Source: Pseudomonas guangdongensis
Lineage (GTDB): Bacteria; Pseudomonadota; Gammaproteobacteria; Pseudomonadales; Pseudomonadaceae
Assembly (NCBI RefSeq): GCF_900105885.1
Contig: NZ_LT629780.1
Location: forward strand, 124,001 to 188,000
Reading direction: 5' to 3'
Length of the DNA: 64,000 nucleotides
Shown: in pieces, positions 43,681 to 51,662 of the stretch
Layout of the letters: each line of letters opens with the position of its first letter
Numbering within the stretch: position 1 is the first letter of the stretch
The notes under the pieces: generated by a model
What the model was told of the DNA's origin: nothing
Databases searched by the model: none
The model's input: only the letters and a program-made list of their open reading frames with translations
Made by a program: the position numbers and the translations under genes

Positions 43681-43756
43681 TGGCGTCCCCTAGGGGACTC
43701 GAACCCCTGTTACCGCCGTGAAAGGGCGGTGTCCTAGGCCACTAGACGAAGGGGAC
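43681..43756 (-). tRNA. tRNA-Glu (TTC), copy 3
   Basis: 76 bases including CCA. The anticodon loop CTTTCAC gives TTC. It is identical to the other two Glu copies and last in the transcript. Confidence 0.97.
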
Positions 43757-43801
43757 GTAACCTTCGTACGAACCGCCTTGAATCGGCAGGTCGCTGGAAA
43801 T

Positions 43802-43877
<76 letters not shown>

Positions 43878-43918
43878 GATACTGCTGAGCTGCACCGCCG
43901 AGGCAGTGCGCTGGAAAA

Positions 43919-43994
43919 TGGCGTCCCCTAGGGGACTCGAACCCCTGTTACCGCCGTGAAAGGGCGGTGTCCTAGGCCACTAGACGAAGGGGAC
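43919..43994 (-). tRNA. tRNA-Glu (TTC), copy 2
   Basis: 76 bases including CCA, exactly 238 bases from the copies on either side. Confidence 0.97.
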
Positions 43995-44039
43995 GTGTCC
44001 TTCGTACGAACCGCCTTGAATCGGCAGGTCGCTGGAAAT

Positions 44040-44115
<76 letters not shown>

Positions 44116-44156
44116 GATACTGCTGAGCTGCACCGCCGAGGCAGTGCGCTGGAAAA

Positions 44157-44232
44157 TGGCGTCCCCTAGGGGACTCGAACCCCTGTTACCGCCGTGAAAG
44201 GGCGGTGTCCTAGGCCACTAGACGAAGGGGAC
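44157..44232 (-). tRNA. tRNA-Glu (TTC), copy 1
   Basis: 76 bases including CCA. Second gene of the transcript. Confidence 0.97.
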
Positions 44233-44277
44233 GTGTCCTTCGTACGAACCGCCTTGAATCGGCAGGTCGCTGGAAAT

Positions 44278-44353
<76 letters not shown>

Positions 44354-44403
44354 ACTTTCGTGGTTGCTTCACGCCGAGCAAGGCTCGCTGTGAAGCGGGG
44401 CGA

Positions 44404-44432
44404 ATGTTAAAGACCCTCGGCGAGAGCGTCAA
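44404..44432 (-). promoter_or_regulatory. Sigma-70 promoter of the tRNA-Ala/Glu cluster
   Basis: On the minus strand TTGACG (44427-44432), a 17-base spacer and TAACAT (44404-44409), followed by a GC-rich discriminator (TCGCCCC). It is preceded by an A-rich upstream region that could act as an UP element. Confidence 0.78.
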
Positions 44433-44485
44433 CACCTTCGCGGTTTTTTTCCGATTTTTTTTCGCAGGCAGAACAACCACTTAAT

Positions 44486-44516
44486 GCCAGGGGGCGAGCG
44501 CTGCCCGCCCCCTGGC
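44486..44516 (-). terminator. Terminator of gltX
   Basis: An 11-bp GC-rich stem (44486-44496 with 44506-44516), four bases after the gltX stop, followed on the minus strand by ATTAAGTGG. It separates gltX from the tRNA promoter; the U-tract is weak. Confidence 0.6.
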
Positions 44517-44520
44517 CGGA

Positions 44521-46002
44521 TCAGTTGATCGCTGCCAGCAGCTTTTCCCACTCTTTGGTTTCCTTCTTCGACACGCCGCCGAGCAGTTCGACGGCCTGGC
44601 GCAGGCGGAAACGGGACAGATCGGGGCCGAGGATTTCCATCGCGTCGAGCACCGACACCGAGCTGGCCTGACCGCTGATGGCCGGGAAGATCAGCGGCAT
44701 CAGGTCACGCAGCTTGAGACCGAGATGCTCGGCGACCTTCTGGATGATCGCGGTGATGTTGTCCTTGTTCCACTGGCGCAGCGCCTCCAGCTTCCACAGG
44801 ACCAGCTGCAGCACCTGGCGCACCTGTTCGGGCGACAGTTTCTTGTGCTCGAACAGCTTGGCGTCGGGACTGACCCCGCCCATGAAGAAGAAGCCGGCCA
44901 GCGGCGCCAGCTGGCTGAAGGTCTCCACGCGGTTCTGCACATGCGGGGCGATTCGCATCAGGTACTCGGGATTGAGCGCCCATTTCTGGATTTCGGCGGC
45001 GAACTGCTCGACCGGCAGCTCGCGCAACCACTGACCGTTCAGCCAGGACAGCTTCTCGATGTCGAAGATCGGCCCGCCCAGGGAGACGCGGCTGACGTCG
45101 AAGTGCTCGATCATCTCGGCCAGGGAGAACTTCTCGCGCTCGTCCGGCATCGACCAGCCCATGCGGCCCAGATAGTTGAGCATCGCCTCGGGGAGGAAGC
45201 CCATGCGCTGGTAGAAGGTCACCGACGTGGGGTTCTTGCGCTTGGACAGCTTGGACTTGTCCGGATTGCGCAGCAGCGGCATGTACACCAGCCTGGGCTG
45301 CTCCCAGCCGAAGTACTCGTAGAGCTTGATCAGTTTGGGCGCCGACGGCAGCCACTCCTCGCCGCGCAGCACATGGGTGATGCCCATCAGGTGATCGTCG
45401 ACCACGTTGGCGAGGAAGTAGGTGGGCAGACCGTCGGTCTTCATCAGCACCTGCATGTCCATGCGATCCCACGGGATCTCCACGTCGCCGCGCAGCAGGT
45501 CGGGCACCACGCAGACGCCCTCGCTCGGCACCTTCATGCGGATCACATGCGCCTCGCCGGCGGCGATACGCTGCTGCGCCTCCTGCGGGTCGATATGCAT
45601 GCAATGGCCGTCGTAGCGCGGGGTTTCCTTGTTGGCCATCTGCTCGGCACGCACGGCATCCAGACGCTCGGCACTGCAGAAGCAGGGGAAGGCATGGCCC
45701 TTGGCGACCAGTTCGTTCGCATACTGCTTGTAGATGTGGCCGCGCTCGCTCTGCCGGTACGGGCCGTGCGGGCCGCCGACGTCCGGACCCTCGTCCCACT
45801 CGATGCCCAGCCAGCGCAGAGCGTCGTAGATCTGCTGCTCGGACTCGCGGGTCGAGCGCAACTGATCGGTGTCCTCGATGCGCAGGATGAACTGGCCGCC
45901 GTGCTGACGGGCGAAGCACAGGTTGAACAGGGCGATGTAGGCGGTGCCAACGTGCGGATCGCCGGTGGGCGACGGCGCGATGCGGGTACGGACGGTGGTC
46001 AT
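44521..46002 (-). CDS. gltX: Glutamyl-tRNA synthetase GltX
   Basis: A 493-residue class I synthetase that charges tRNA-Glu. The HIGH-type motif is in [10 protein letters not shown], the KMSKS-type motif is [10 protein letters not shown], and the anticodon-binding helical domain follows. The start is set at [12 protein letters not shown]; 33 upstream codons are open but not conserved. The cognate tRNA-Glu genes lie directly downstream on the same strand behind their own promoter. Charging of tRNA-Gln by this enzyme cannot be judged from the sequence. Confidence 0.97.
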   Translation of the reverse strand: MTTVRTRIAPSPTGDPHVGTAYIALFNLCFARQHGGQFILRIEDTDQLRSTRESEQQIYDALRWLGIEWDEGPDVGGPHGPYRQSERGHIYKQYANELVAKGHAFPCFCSAERLDAVRAEQMANKETPRYDGHCMHIDPQEAQQRIAAGEAHVIRMKVPSEGVCVVPDLLRGDVEIPWDRMDMQVLMKTDGLPTYFLANVVDDHLMGITHVLRGEEWLPSAPKLIKLYEYFGWEQPRLVYMPLLRNPDKSKLSKRKNPTSVTFYQRMGFLPEAMLNYLGRMGWSMPDEREKFSLAEMIEHFDVSRVSLGGPIFDIEKLSWLNGQWLRELPVEQFAAEIQKWALNPEYLMRIAPHVQNRVETFSQLAPLAGFFFMGGVSPDAKLFEHKKLSPEQVRQVLQLVLWKLEALRQWNKDNITAIIQKVAEHLGLKLRDLMPLIFPAISGQASSVSVLDAMEILGPDLSRFRLRQAVELLGGVSKKETKEWEKLLAAIN

Positions 46003-46084
46003 GGAAGTCTCGAATGAGCGGTTGAGCAAAGGCGAAATGGTAGCAGCCACGGCGCCCGCCGCTCCAGCCATCCCCCGGAAACGG

Positions 46085-46110
46085 CGAAGCCCGGCAAACA
46101 CCGGGCTTCG
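46085..46110 (-). terminator. Hairpin terminator after the alcohol dehydrogenase gene
   Basis: CGAAGCCCGG (46085-46094) pairs perfectly with 46101-46110 around a 6-base loop, 19 bases after the stop codon. A GTTTCC tail follows on the minus strand. Confidence 0.65.
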
Positions 46111-46128
46111 CCCATCGCAACGATGGCC

Positions 46129-47205
46129 TCAGAACGGCTTGATCGCCACCTTGAGCACACCGTCGCGCTGATGACTGAACAGGTCGTAGGCATCGACGAT
46201 CTTGTCCAGGGTGTACTCATGAGTGACCAGCGCGCCCAGGTCGACCCGCCCGGAGGCCACCACATTGAGCAGGCGGCGCATGCGCTCCTTGCCGCCCGGG
46301 CACAGCGAGGTGACGATCCTGTTGTCGCCGAGTCCGGCATGGAAGGCACCCAGCGGGATGGTCAGGTCGCCGGAGTAGACGCCGAGACTGGACAGGGTGC
46401 CGCCCGGCTTGAGCACACGCAGGGCATGCTCGAAGGTCGACTGCAACCCCAGCGCCTCGATGGAAGCGTCGACGCCGCGCCCGCCGGTCAGCTTGAGTAT
46501 CTCGTCGACCACGTCGACCTTGCGGAAGTTGAGGGTGACGTCGGCGCCCAGCCTGCGGGCAATCGCCAGACGCTCATCGACCCCGTCCACCGCGATGATC
46601 AGGCTCGCCCCGCGCAGCCTGGCCCCGGCGGTGGCGCACAGGCCGATCGGCCCCTGGGCGAACACCGCGACGATGTCGCCGATCTTGATGTTGGCCGCCT
46701 CGGCGCCGGCAAAGCCGGTGGACATGATGTCCGGGCACATCAGCACCTGCTCGTCGGTCAGACCGTCCGGCACCGGCGCCAGGTTGGCCTGGGCGTCGGG
46801 CACCAGCACATATTCGGCCTGGGTGCCGTCGATGGTATTGCCGAAGCGCCAGCCGCCCATCGGCTTGTAACCGTGGCAGGCGCAGCCGCCGTCCTGGGCC
46901 GGATGGCCGTCCTGGCAGGCATAGGAGGTGAAGCTCGGGCAGATCGCCCCGGCGATCACCCGCTGCCCTTCCTGGTAACCCTGCACATTGCTGCCGAGCT
47001 TCTCGATGATGCCCACGGGCTCGTGACCGATGGTCAGCCCCGGCGCCACCGGATACTCGCCCTTGAGGATGTGCACGTCGGTACCGCAGATCGTGGTGGT
47101 GGTGATGCGCACCAGGGCATCGTTGGGGCCCACCGGCGGGATCGGCTTGTCGGCCAGCTCGATCCGTCCCGGCTCGACGAAGACGGCGGCTTTCATCATG
47201 GTCAT
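46129..47205 (-). CDS. Zinc-dependent alcohol dehydrogenase (secondary-alcohol type)
   Basis: A 358-residue medium-chain dehydrogenase. Catalytic zinc ligands are Cys in TICGTDVHILKG, His-Glu in TIGHEPVG and Asp in MCPDIMSTGF, the pattern of the isopropanol/butanol dehydrogenase branch (Clostridium and Thermoanaerobacter type). GGWRFGNTIDGTQAEYV fits the same branch. Unusual is a Cys/His-rich loop, SYACQDGHPAQDGGCACHGY, where that branch normally lacks cysteines. The NAD/NADP preference is uncertain. ATG at 47205 has AAGGAG upstream. It stands alone between gltX and tRNA-Pro. Confidence 0.85.
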   Translation of the reverse strand: MTMMKAAVFVEPGRIELADKPIPPVGPNDALVRITTTTICGTDVHILKGEYPVAPGLTIGHEPVGIIEKLGSNVQGYQEGQRVIAGAICPSFTSYACQDGHPAQDGGCACHGYKPMGGWRFGNTIDGTQAEYVLVPDAQANLAPVPDGLTDEQVLMCPDIMSTGFAGAEAANIKIGDIVAVFAQGPIGLCATAGARLRGASLIIAVDGVDERLAIARRLGADVTLNFRKVDVVDEILKLTGGRGVDASIEALGLQSTFEHALRVLKPGGTLSSLGVYSGDLTIPLGAFHAGLGDNRIVTSLCPGGKERMRRLLNVVASGRVDLGALVTHEYTLDKIVDAYDLFSHQRDGVLKVAIKPF

Positions 47206-47351
47206 CGCGCTGCTCCTTCTGTGTTCACGGAATGAGGAATGCTGCAAGCACTGTAGACCAGGAGAGGCCATGGACTGCCGCGCCAGCAGAGCGCGACAGG
47301 CGCGCATCTTTCCCCGACCTGAAAAAATTTCGTTTTTTTTCAGCTAACCCC

Positions 47352-47379
47352 TTGTGCGCTAAAAGTTTTTCGGTAGAAT
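47352..47379 (+). promoter_or_regulatory. Promoter of tRNA-Pro
   Basis: TTGTGC (47352-47357), a 16-base spacer and TAGAAT (47374-47379), 14 bases before the tRNA. An A/T-rich stretch (47320-47341) stands upstream. Confidence 0.55.
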
Positions 47380-47393
47380 ACGCCCCATCAACA

Positions 47394-47470
47394 CGGAGCG
47401 TAGCGCAGCTTGGTAGCGCGTCTCGTTCGGGACGAGAAGGTCGCTGGTTCGAATCCAGTCGCTCCGACCA
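47394..47470 (+). tRNA. tRNA-Pro (CGG)
   Basis: 77 bases including CCA. The anticodon arm TCTCG-TTCGGGA-CGAGA gives CGG, reading CCG, a common Pro codon in GC-rich genomes. The acceptor stem CGGAGCG/CGCTCCG and leading C are typical of tRNA-Pro. Confidence 0.97.
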
Positions 47471-47481
47471 AACTCCCGAAA

Positions 47482-47506
47482 AACCCGCCTAACGGCGGGT
47501 TTTTTA
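47482..47506 (+). terminator. Terminator of tRNA-Pro
   Basis: AACCCGCC (47482-47489) pairs with GGCGGGTT (47494-47501) around TAAC, followed by a run of T. Confidence 0.9.
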
Positions 47507-47574
47507 TTGCCCGCGATTTGTCCACCACCGGACAGACCCGCGATAGCGCTCCTGCGCCATCGCGGGCACGGCAT

Positions 47575-47841
47575 TTATTCCGTCAGCGCCGCCAGACCGA
47601 GAAACGCCGCCGCCTGCGCTGTATCGAACGGCCAGCCCAGTTCGGCCTCGCTGTCCAGCCGCAGCAGCACCGGGATGCGCACGCCGTAACGCTCGACCCA
47701 CTCGGCGCGCTCGACGATGTCCACCACCTCGACCTGCAGGCCGGCCGCGACCAGCGGCATGAGCTGCGCTTCGGCCAGCTCGCAGAGGTGACATCCCAGG
47801 GTTCCGAACAACTGGCAGGCAGGCAGCATGGCGACACTCAT
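47575..47841 (-). CDS. Glutaredoxin-like thiol protein (DUF836 type)
   Basis: An 88-residue thioredoxin-fold protein. The redox motif is LFGTLGCHLCELAEAQ (CxxC), followed by VEVVDIVERAEWVERYGVRIPVLLRL, in which the cis-proline is in RIPVLL. Function is probably thiol-disulfide or glutathione chemistry; no partner is known. No good ribosome-binding site is visible; the start may be 47841 (MSVAMLPAC) or 47829 (MLPACQLFG). It is divergent from the antiporter gene. Confidence 0.8.
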   Translation of the reverse strand: MSVAMLPACQLFGTLGCHLCELAEAQLMPLVAAGLQVEVVDIVERAEWVERYGVRIPVLLRLDSEAELGWPFDTAQAAAFLGLAALTE

Positions 47842-48043
47842 CGGCAGGAAAAACGCCGGCCAGTCTAGCATGCCGCCGCAACCGGCCAGACCGCGTACCG
47901 CCCGCACTCGCCGCCTCCCCCGCCACGCTCATCGATACGCCGCACGCCCGACCTCGGGCCGGTTGCCGAACCCCGCGCTGGACGCCGGCACCGCCACTTG
48001 GGCATCCTTCGCCGCCTCGCCCCACCAGCCCGGAGATATCCCG

Positions 48044-50005
48044 GTGTTCGCTAACCTGCTGATCATCCTTGCCGCCTCGCTCGTCGTCATCGCCCTGTTC
48101 CGCCACCTGAAACTGCCGCCGCTGCTGGGCTACATGAGCGTCGGCCTGGCGCTCGGCCCGGGCGCGCTGGGCTGGATCGAGCAGGACGCCGACCTGCCGT
48201 TCCTCGCCGAGTTTGGCGTGGTGTTCCTGCTGTTCAGCCTGGGCCTGGAGTTCTCCCTGCCGCGCATGCTGGCGCTGCGCCGCGTAGTGTTCGGCCTCGG
48301 CAGCCTGCAGGTGCTGGGCTGCGCCCTGCCGCTGGCCGGCCTGCTGTACCTGGCGGATCTGACCCTGCCGGCCGCCCTGCTGGTCGGTGGCGGATTGGCG
48401 CTGTCCTCCACCGCTATCGTCACCAAGGAGCTGAGCAGCCTGGGCGAGGTGTTCAGCGCGCACGGCCAGAACGCCATCGGCGTGCTGCTGTTCCAGGACC
48501 TGGTCGCCGTGCTGCTGCTGACTATGATCCCGGTAATCGCCGGCGGCGGCGAACAGGCCTGGTACTGGGCCCTGCCGATCACCCTGGGCAAGGCGGTGCT
48601 GCTGTTCATCGGCCTGATGGCGGTCAGCCGCTGGCTGCTGCCGCGGCTGTTCCACGAGGTCGCCCAGTCCAACAGCGCCGAGCTGTTCGTGCTGCTGGCC
48701 CTGGTACTGGTGCTGATCACCGCCTGGCTGACCCACCTGCTCGGCTTGTCCATGGCCCTCGGCGCCTTCCTCGCCGGCATGCTGCTCGGCGAAAGCCACT
48801 ACCGCCATCAGATCGAAGCCGACATCAGGCCGTTCCGCGACGTACTGCTCGGGCTGTTCTTCGTCAGCGTCGGCATGCTCATCGACCTCAGCCTATTCGC
48901 CAGTCACGGCCTGACGATCCTCGCCGTCACCCTGGTGCTGCTGGCCCTCAAGGGCGCGATTGTCACCCTGCTGGTGCGCCTGCGCGGCGGCAACCGCGAA
49001 GCGGCCTGGCGCAGCGGCCTGACCCTCGCCCAGGGCGGCGAGTTCTGCTTCGCGCTGGTCGCCCAGGCCCAGCAGGCCAAGCTGCTGCCGGCCGAGATCA
49101 GCGGGCTGATCCTCGCCGCCACCTTCTGCTCCATGGCGGTCACGCCGCTGCTGCTGCGCGGCGCGCCGAAGCTGGCCGCGCGCCTGGCCAACCGCCCGCA
49201 CGCCGAGGGCAACGCCGAGGAAATCGCCGCGGCCTGCGGCGAGCACCGCCAGCATGTGCTGATCTGCGGCTTCGGCCGGGTCGGCCAGTCCATCGGCCGC
49301 GTGCTGCGCCGCGAGGGCATCCCCTTCGTCGCCCTGGATCACGACCCGGTGCGCGTGCAGGAAGCCGCCGCCGGCGAGGACAGCGTCCACTACGGCGACT
49401 CGCGGCGCGGCGAGCTGCTCGCCGCCCTCGGCCTGGAGCGCGCCAGCCTGCTGGTGGTGGCCGGCGACAACACCGAGCAGGCCATGGCCACGGTGCAGGA
49501 GGCGCGCAAGCTGTCGGCCACGGTGCCGATCCTGGTACGTACCCGCGACGATGCCCAGCTGAGCGAGCTGCAGGCGGCCGGGGCCAGCGAGGTGGTGCCC
49601 GAGCTGCTGGAGTCGAGCCTGATGCTCGCCTCCCACGCACTGATCATGCTCGGCCTGCCGCAACAGCGCATCCAGGCCCATGTCAACGAAGTGCGCCGCA
49701 GCCGCTATCACCTGCTGCACGGCTTCTACCATGGCGCCCAGGCCAACCTGCTGGACGGCCAGGGCCGGCCGCGCACCCTGCTGCATGCGGTCAACCTCAA
49801 CGACGGCGCCTACGCCTGCCGCCGCGATCTGGGCGAGCTGAACCTGCCGGCGCTCGGCGTGGAGATCCAGGCGATCCGCCGCGACGGCGACGAGCTGCCG
49901 CTGAACGACGCCCTGCGCCTGCAGGCCGGCGACACCCTGCTGCTGGCCGGCCCGCTGGAGGCGGTCGAGAGCGCCGAGGGCTGGTTGCTCGGCGGCCGCG
50001 CGTGA
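48044..50005 (+). CDS. CPA2-family cation:proton antiporter with RCK domain (KefB/YbaL-like)
   Basis: A 653-residue inner-membrane protein. About twelve hydrophobic segments (residues 1-380) form the Na+/H+-exchanger fold, with LLGYMSVGLALGPGALGW and LLFQDLVAVLLLT typical of the CPA2 branch. A cytoplasmic RCK/TrkA-N domain follows (ICGFGRVGQSIGRVLRREG, NAD(H)-binding), then a TrkA-C-like end. It probably exchanges potassium or sodium for protons. A GTG start is used (GGAG about nine bases upstream), giving MFANLLIILAAS. Glutathione gating as in KefB/KefC cannot be inferred here. Confidence 0.88.
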   Translation: MFANLLIILAASLVVIALFRHLKLPPLLGYMSVGLALGPGALGWIEQDADLPFLAEFGVVFLLFSLGLEFSLPRMLALRRVVFGLGSLQVLGCALPLAGLLYLADLTLPAALLVGGGLALSSTAIVTKELSSLGEVFSAHGQNAIGVLLFQDLVAVLLLTMIPVIAGGGEQAWYWALPITLGKAVLLFIGLMAVSRWLLPRLFHEVAQSNSAELFVLLALVLVLITAWLTHLLGLSMALGAFLAGMLLGESHYRHQIEADIRPFRDVLLGLFFVSVGMLIDLSLFASHGLTILAVTLVLLALKGAIVTLLVRLRGGNREAAWRSGLTLAQGGEFCFALVAQAQQAKLLPAEISGLILAATFCSMAVTPLLLRGAPKLAARLANRPHAEGNAEEIAAACGEHRQHVLICGFGRVGQSIGRVLRREGIPFVALDHDPVRVQEAAAGEDSVHYGDSRRGELLAALGLERASLLVVAGDNTEQAMATVQEARKLSATVPILVRTRDDAQLSELQAAGASEVVPELLESSLMLASHALIMLGLPQQRIQAHVNEVRRSRYHLLHGFYHGAQANLLDGQGRPRTLLHAVNLNDGAYACRRDLGELNLPALGVEIQAIRRDGDELPLNDALRLQAGDTLLLAGPLEAVESAEGWLLGGRA

Positions 50006-50054
50006 ACGTCGTATCGCGCGGCGCCGCAGATCCGGCGTCGCCGCGCGATACGAT

Positions 50055-51263
50055 TCAGTCGTGGCTCAGCGCGCCGATCTTGTGGATCGACAGGTCGGCG
50101 CCGTAGTACTCCTCCTCCTGGCTCAGGCGGATGCCCAGGGTGCGCTTGAGCAGGCCGTAGACCAGCAGCCCGCCGAGCAGCGCCAGCGCCAGGCCCAGCA
50201 GGCTGCCAAGCACCTGGCTGGCCAGGCTGACGCCGCCGAGGCCGCCGAGCGCCGCCTGGCCGAAGGCCCCGCAGGCCACGCCGCCCCAGATGCCGCACAG
50301 GCCGTGCAGCGGCCAGACGCCCAGCACGTCGTCGATCTTCCAGCGGTTCTGGGTGGCGGTGAATGCCCAGACGAAGAGCGCGCCGGCCACCGCGCCGGTG
50401 ATCAGCGCCCCCACCGGGTGCATCAGGTCGGAACCGGCGCAGATCGCCACCAGCCCGGCCAGCGGCCCGTTGTGCAGGAAGCCGGGGTCGTTGCGCCCGA
50501 CCAGCAGCGCCGCCAGGGTGCCGCCGACCATCGCCAGCAGCGAGTTGACCGCCACAAGGCCGCTGACCCCGGCCAGGGTCTGGGCGCTCATCACGTTGAA
50601 GCCGAACCAGCCGACGATCAGGATCCACGAGCCCAGGGCCAGGAACGGGATGTTCGACGGTGCGAAGGCCACCAGCTTGCCGTCGCGGTAGCGGCCGTTG
50701 CGATGGCCGAGCAGCAGCACCGCTGCCAGCGCCAGCCAGCCGCCGAAGGCATGCACCACCACCGAGCCGGCGAAGTCGTGGAAGGGCGCGCCGAACTGCG
50801 CCTCCAGCCAGGCCTGCACGCCGTAGTTGCCGTTCCAGACGATGCCTTCGAAGAACGGATAGAGCAGCGCCACGATCAGCGCCGTGGCGCACAGCTGCGG
50901 GCCGAAGCGCGCCCGCTCGGCGATGCCGCCGGAGATGATCGCCGGGATCGCCGCGGCGAAGGTCAGCAGGAAGAAGAACTTCACCAGCGCATAGCCGTGC
51001 TCGGCGGTCAGCGCTGCGGCCGGCGCGAGGAAGCTCACCCCGTAGGCGATCCAGTAGCCGACGAAGAAGTAGGCCAGACAGGACACGGCGAAGTCGGCGA
51101 GGATCTTCGACAGGGCGTTGACCTGGTTCTTCTGCCGCACCGTGCCCACCTCCAGGAAGGCGAAGCCGGCGTGCATGGCCAGCACCATGACCGCCCCGAG
51201 CAGCAGGAACAGGGTATTGGAGCCGTGAACCAGGGTTTCCACGGCGCTATGTAGAGTGTCCAT
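50055..51263 (-). CDS. amtB: Ammonium transporter AmtB
   Basis: A 402-residue Amt/Mep/Rh channel with about eleven membrane helices. The twin pore histidines are in GSVVVHAFGGW and GVWPLHGLCGIWGG. The C terminus (LSQEEEYYGADLSIHKIGALSHD in two parts: the EEEYYGAD turn, then the IHKIG tail) differs from that of glnK-linked AmtB, and glnK is not next to it. The start MDTLHSAVETL has GGGAG 14 bases upstream, rather far. The 399-base upstream gap holds a sigma-54-type promoter, an NtrC-like site and a long stem-loop. The EAL gene is divergent. Confidence 0.92.
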   Translation of the reverse strand: MDTLHSAVETLVHGSNTLFLLLGAVMVLAMHAGFAFLEVGTVRQKNQVNALSKILADFAVSCLAYFFVGYWIAYGVSFLAPAAALTAEHGYALVKFFFLLTFAAAIPAIISGGIAERARFGPQLCATALIVALLYPFFEGIVWNGNYGVQAWLEAQFGAPFHDFAGSVVVHAFGGWLALAAVLLLGHRNGRYRDGKLVAFAPSNIPFLALGSWILIVGWFGFNVMSAQTLAGVSGLVAVNSLLAMVGGTLAALLVGRNDPGFLHNGPLAGLVAICAGSDLMHPVGALITGAVAGALFVWAFTATQNRWKIDDVLGVWPLHGLCGIWGGVACGAFGQAALGGLGGVSLASQVLGSLLGLALALLGGLLVYGLLKRTLGIRLSQEEEYYGADLSIHKIGALSHD

Positions 51264-51453
51264 CGGCGCAAGATGCTCCCAGGAGTGACAGGCCGGCACC
51301 AAATCGAGCCACGCTCATGGGGCGGCGCACCACAGACTGGCACGCCCTTTCCCACCCGGGCGGGCCGGAAGGCACCGCGGCGGTTCGCCCCGGCACATGG
51401 CCCTGCCCTCTCGACGGCACCCAGACCTGATGGATCAAGGACTTGGGTTCAGG

Positions 51454-51507
51454 CAACCGCTGCCCCATGGGCGTCCGAGCGCCCCCGGATGGGGCATCGG
51501 CGGTTGC
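51454..51507 (-). other. Large stem-loop at the start of the amtB leader
   Basis: GCAACCGCT (51454-51462) pairs with 51499-51507 and GCCCCAT (51463-51469) with 51489-51495, with a 3-base bulge; an inner GGGC/GCCC hairpin (51470-51473 with 51481-51484) fits inside. In the predicted amtB mRNA it would lie within a few bases of the 5' end. Confidence 0.6.
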
Positions 51508-51524
51508 ACACGCCACGATCCCTA

Positions 51525-51538
51525 GCAGGTTTCGTGCC
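51525..51538 (-). promoter_or_regulatory. Candidate sigma-54 promoter of amtB
   Basis: On the minus strand GGCACG-AAAC-CTGC has GG and GC at the exact -24/-12 distance and differs from the GGCACG-N4-TTGC core at one base. It lies about 260 bases before the amtB ATG. amtB genes are commonly under NtrC and RpoN. Confidence 0.45.
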
Positions 51539-51556
51539 GCAAGATCGCCGCCGCCG

Positions 51557-51571
51557 GCACCGCGATGGCGC
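51557..51571. promoter_or_regulatory. Candidate NtrC binding site upstream of the amtB promoter
   Basis: GCACC-GCGA-TGGCGC differs at one base from the GCACC-N4-TGGTGC consensus. A further half-site, TGCACC, begins at 51579. The site centre is about 50 bases upstream of the predicted start of transcription. Confidence 0.35.
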
Positions 51572-51662
51572 GCCACACTGCACCGTCATATATCCACACG
51601 AAGTTGGCCGCCTTTTTGCTTTAATGCATCGATAACCCTATGGACAGCAGCTGGAGGCAGTT

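Larger units (their letters stand above)
51264..51662. other. 399-base amtB/EAL divergent control region
   Basis: No gene is visible. Reading toward amtB it holds an NtrC-like site (51557-51571), a -24/-12 element (51525-51538), then a large stem-loop (51454-51507) and a further 190 bases of leader with no clear structure. Toward the EAL gene there is an AT-rich stretch (51604-51640, with TTGGCC and TTTAAT) but no well-spaced sigma-70 promoter. Confidence 0.6.

Noticed and set aside
47842..48043. In-frame extension of the antiporter to an ATG at 47828.
   Set aside because: The added 72 residues are Pro/Arg/Ala-rich without a signal or membrane segment, and the GTG at 48044 has a good GGAG and begins right at the first membrane helix.
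51338..51352. GGCACG-CCCT-TTCC on the plus strand as a sigma-54 promoter for the EAL gene.
   Set aside because: The -12 GC, the most conserved part, is missing, and the site is about 310 bases from the gene.
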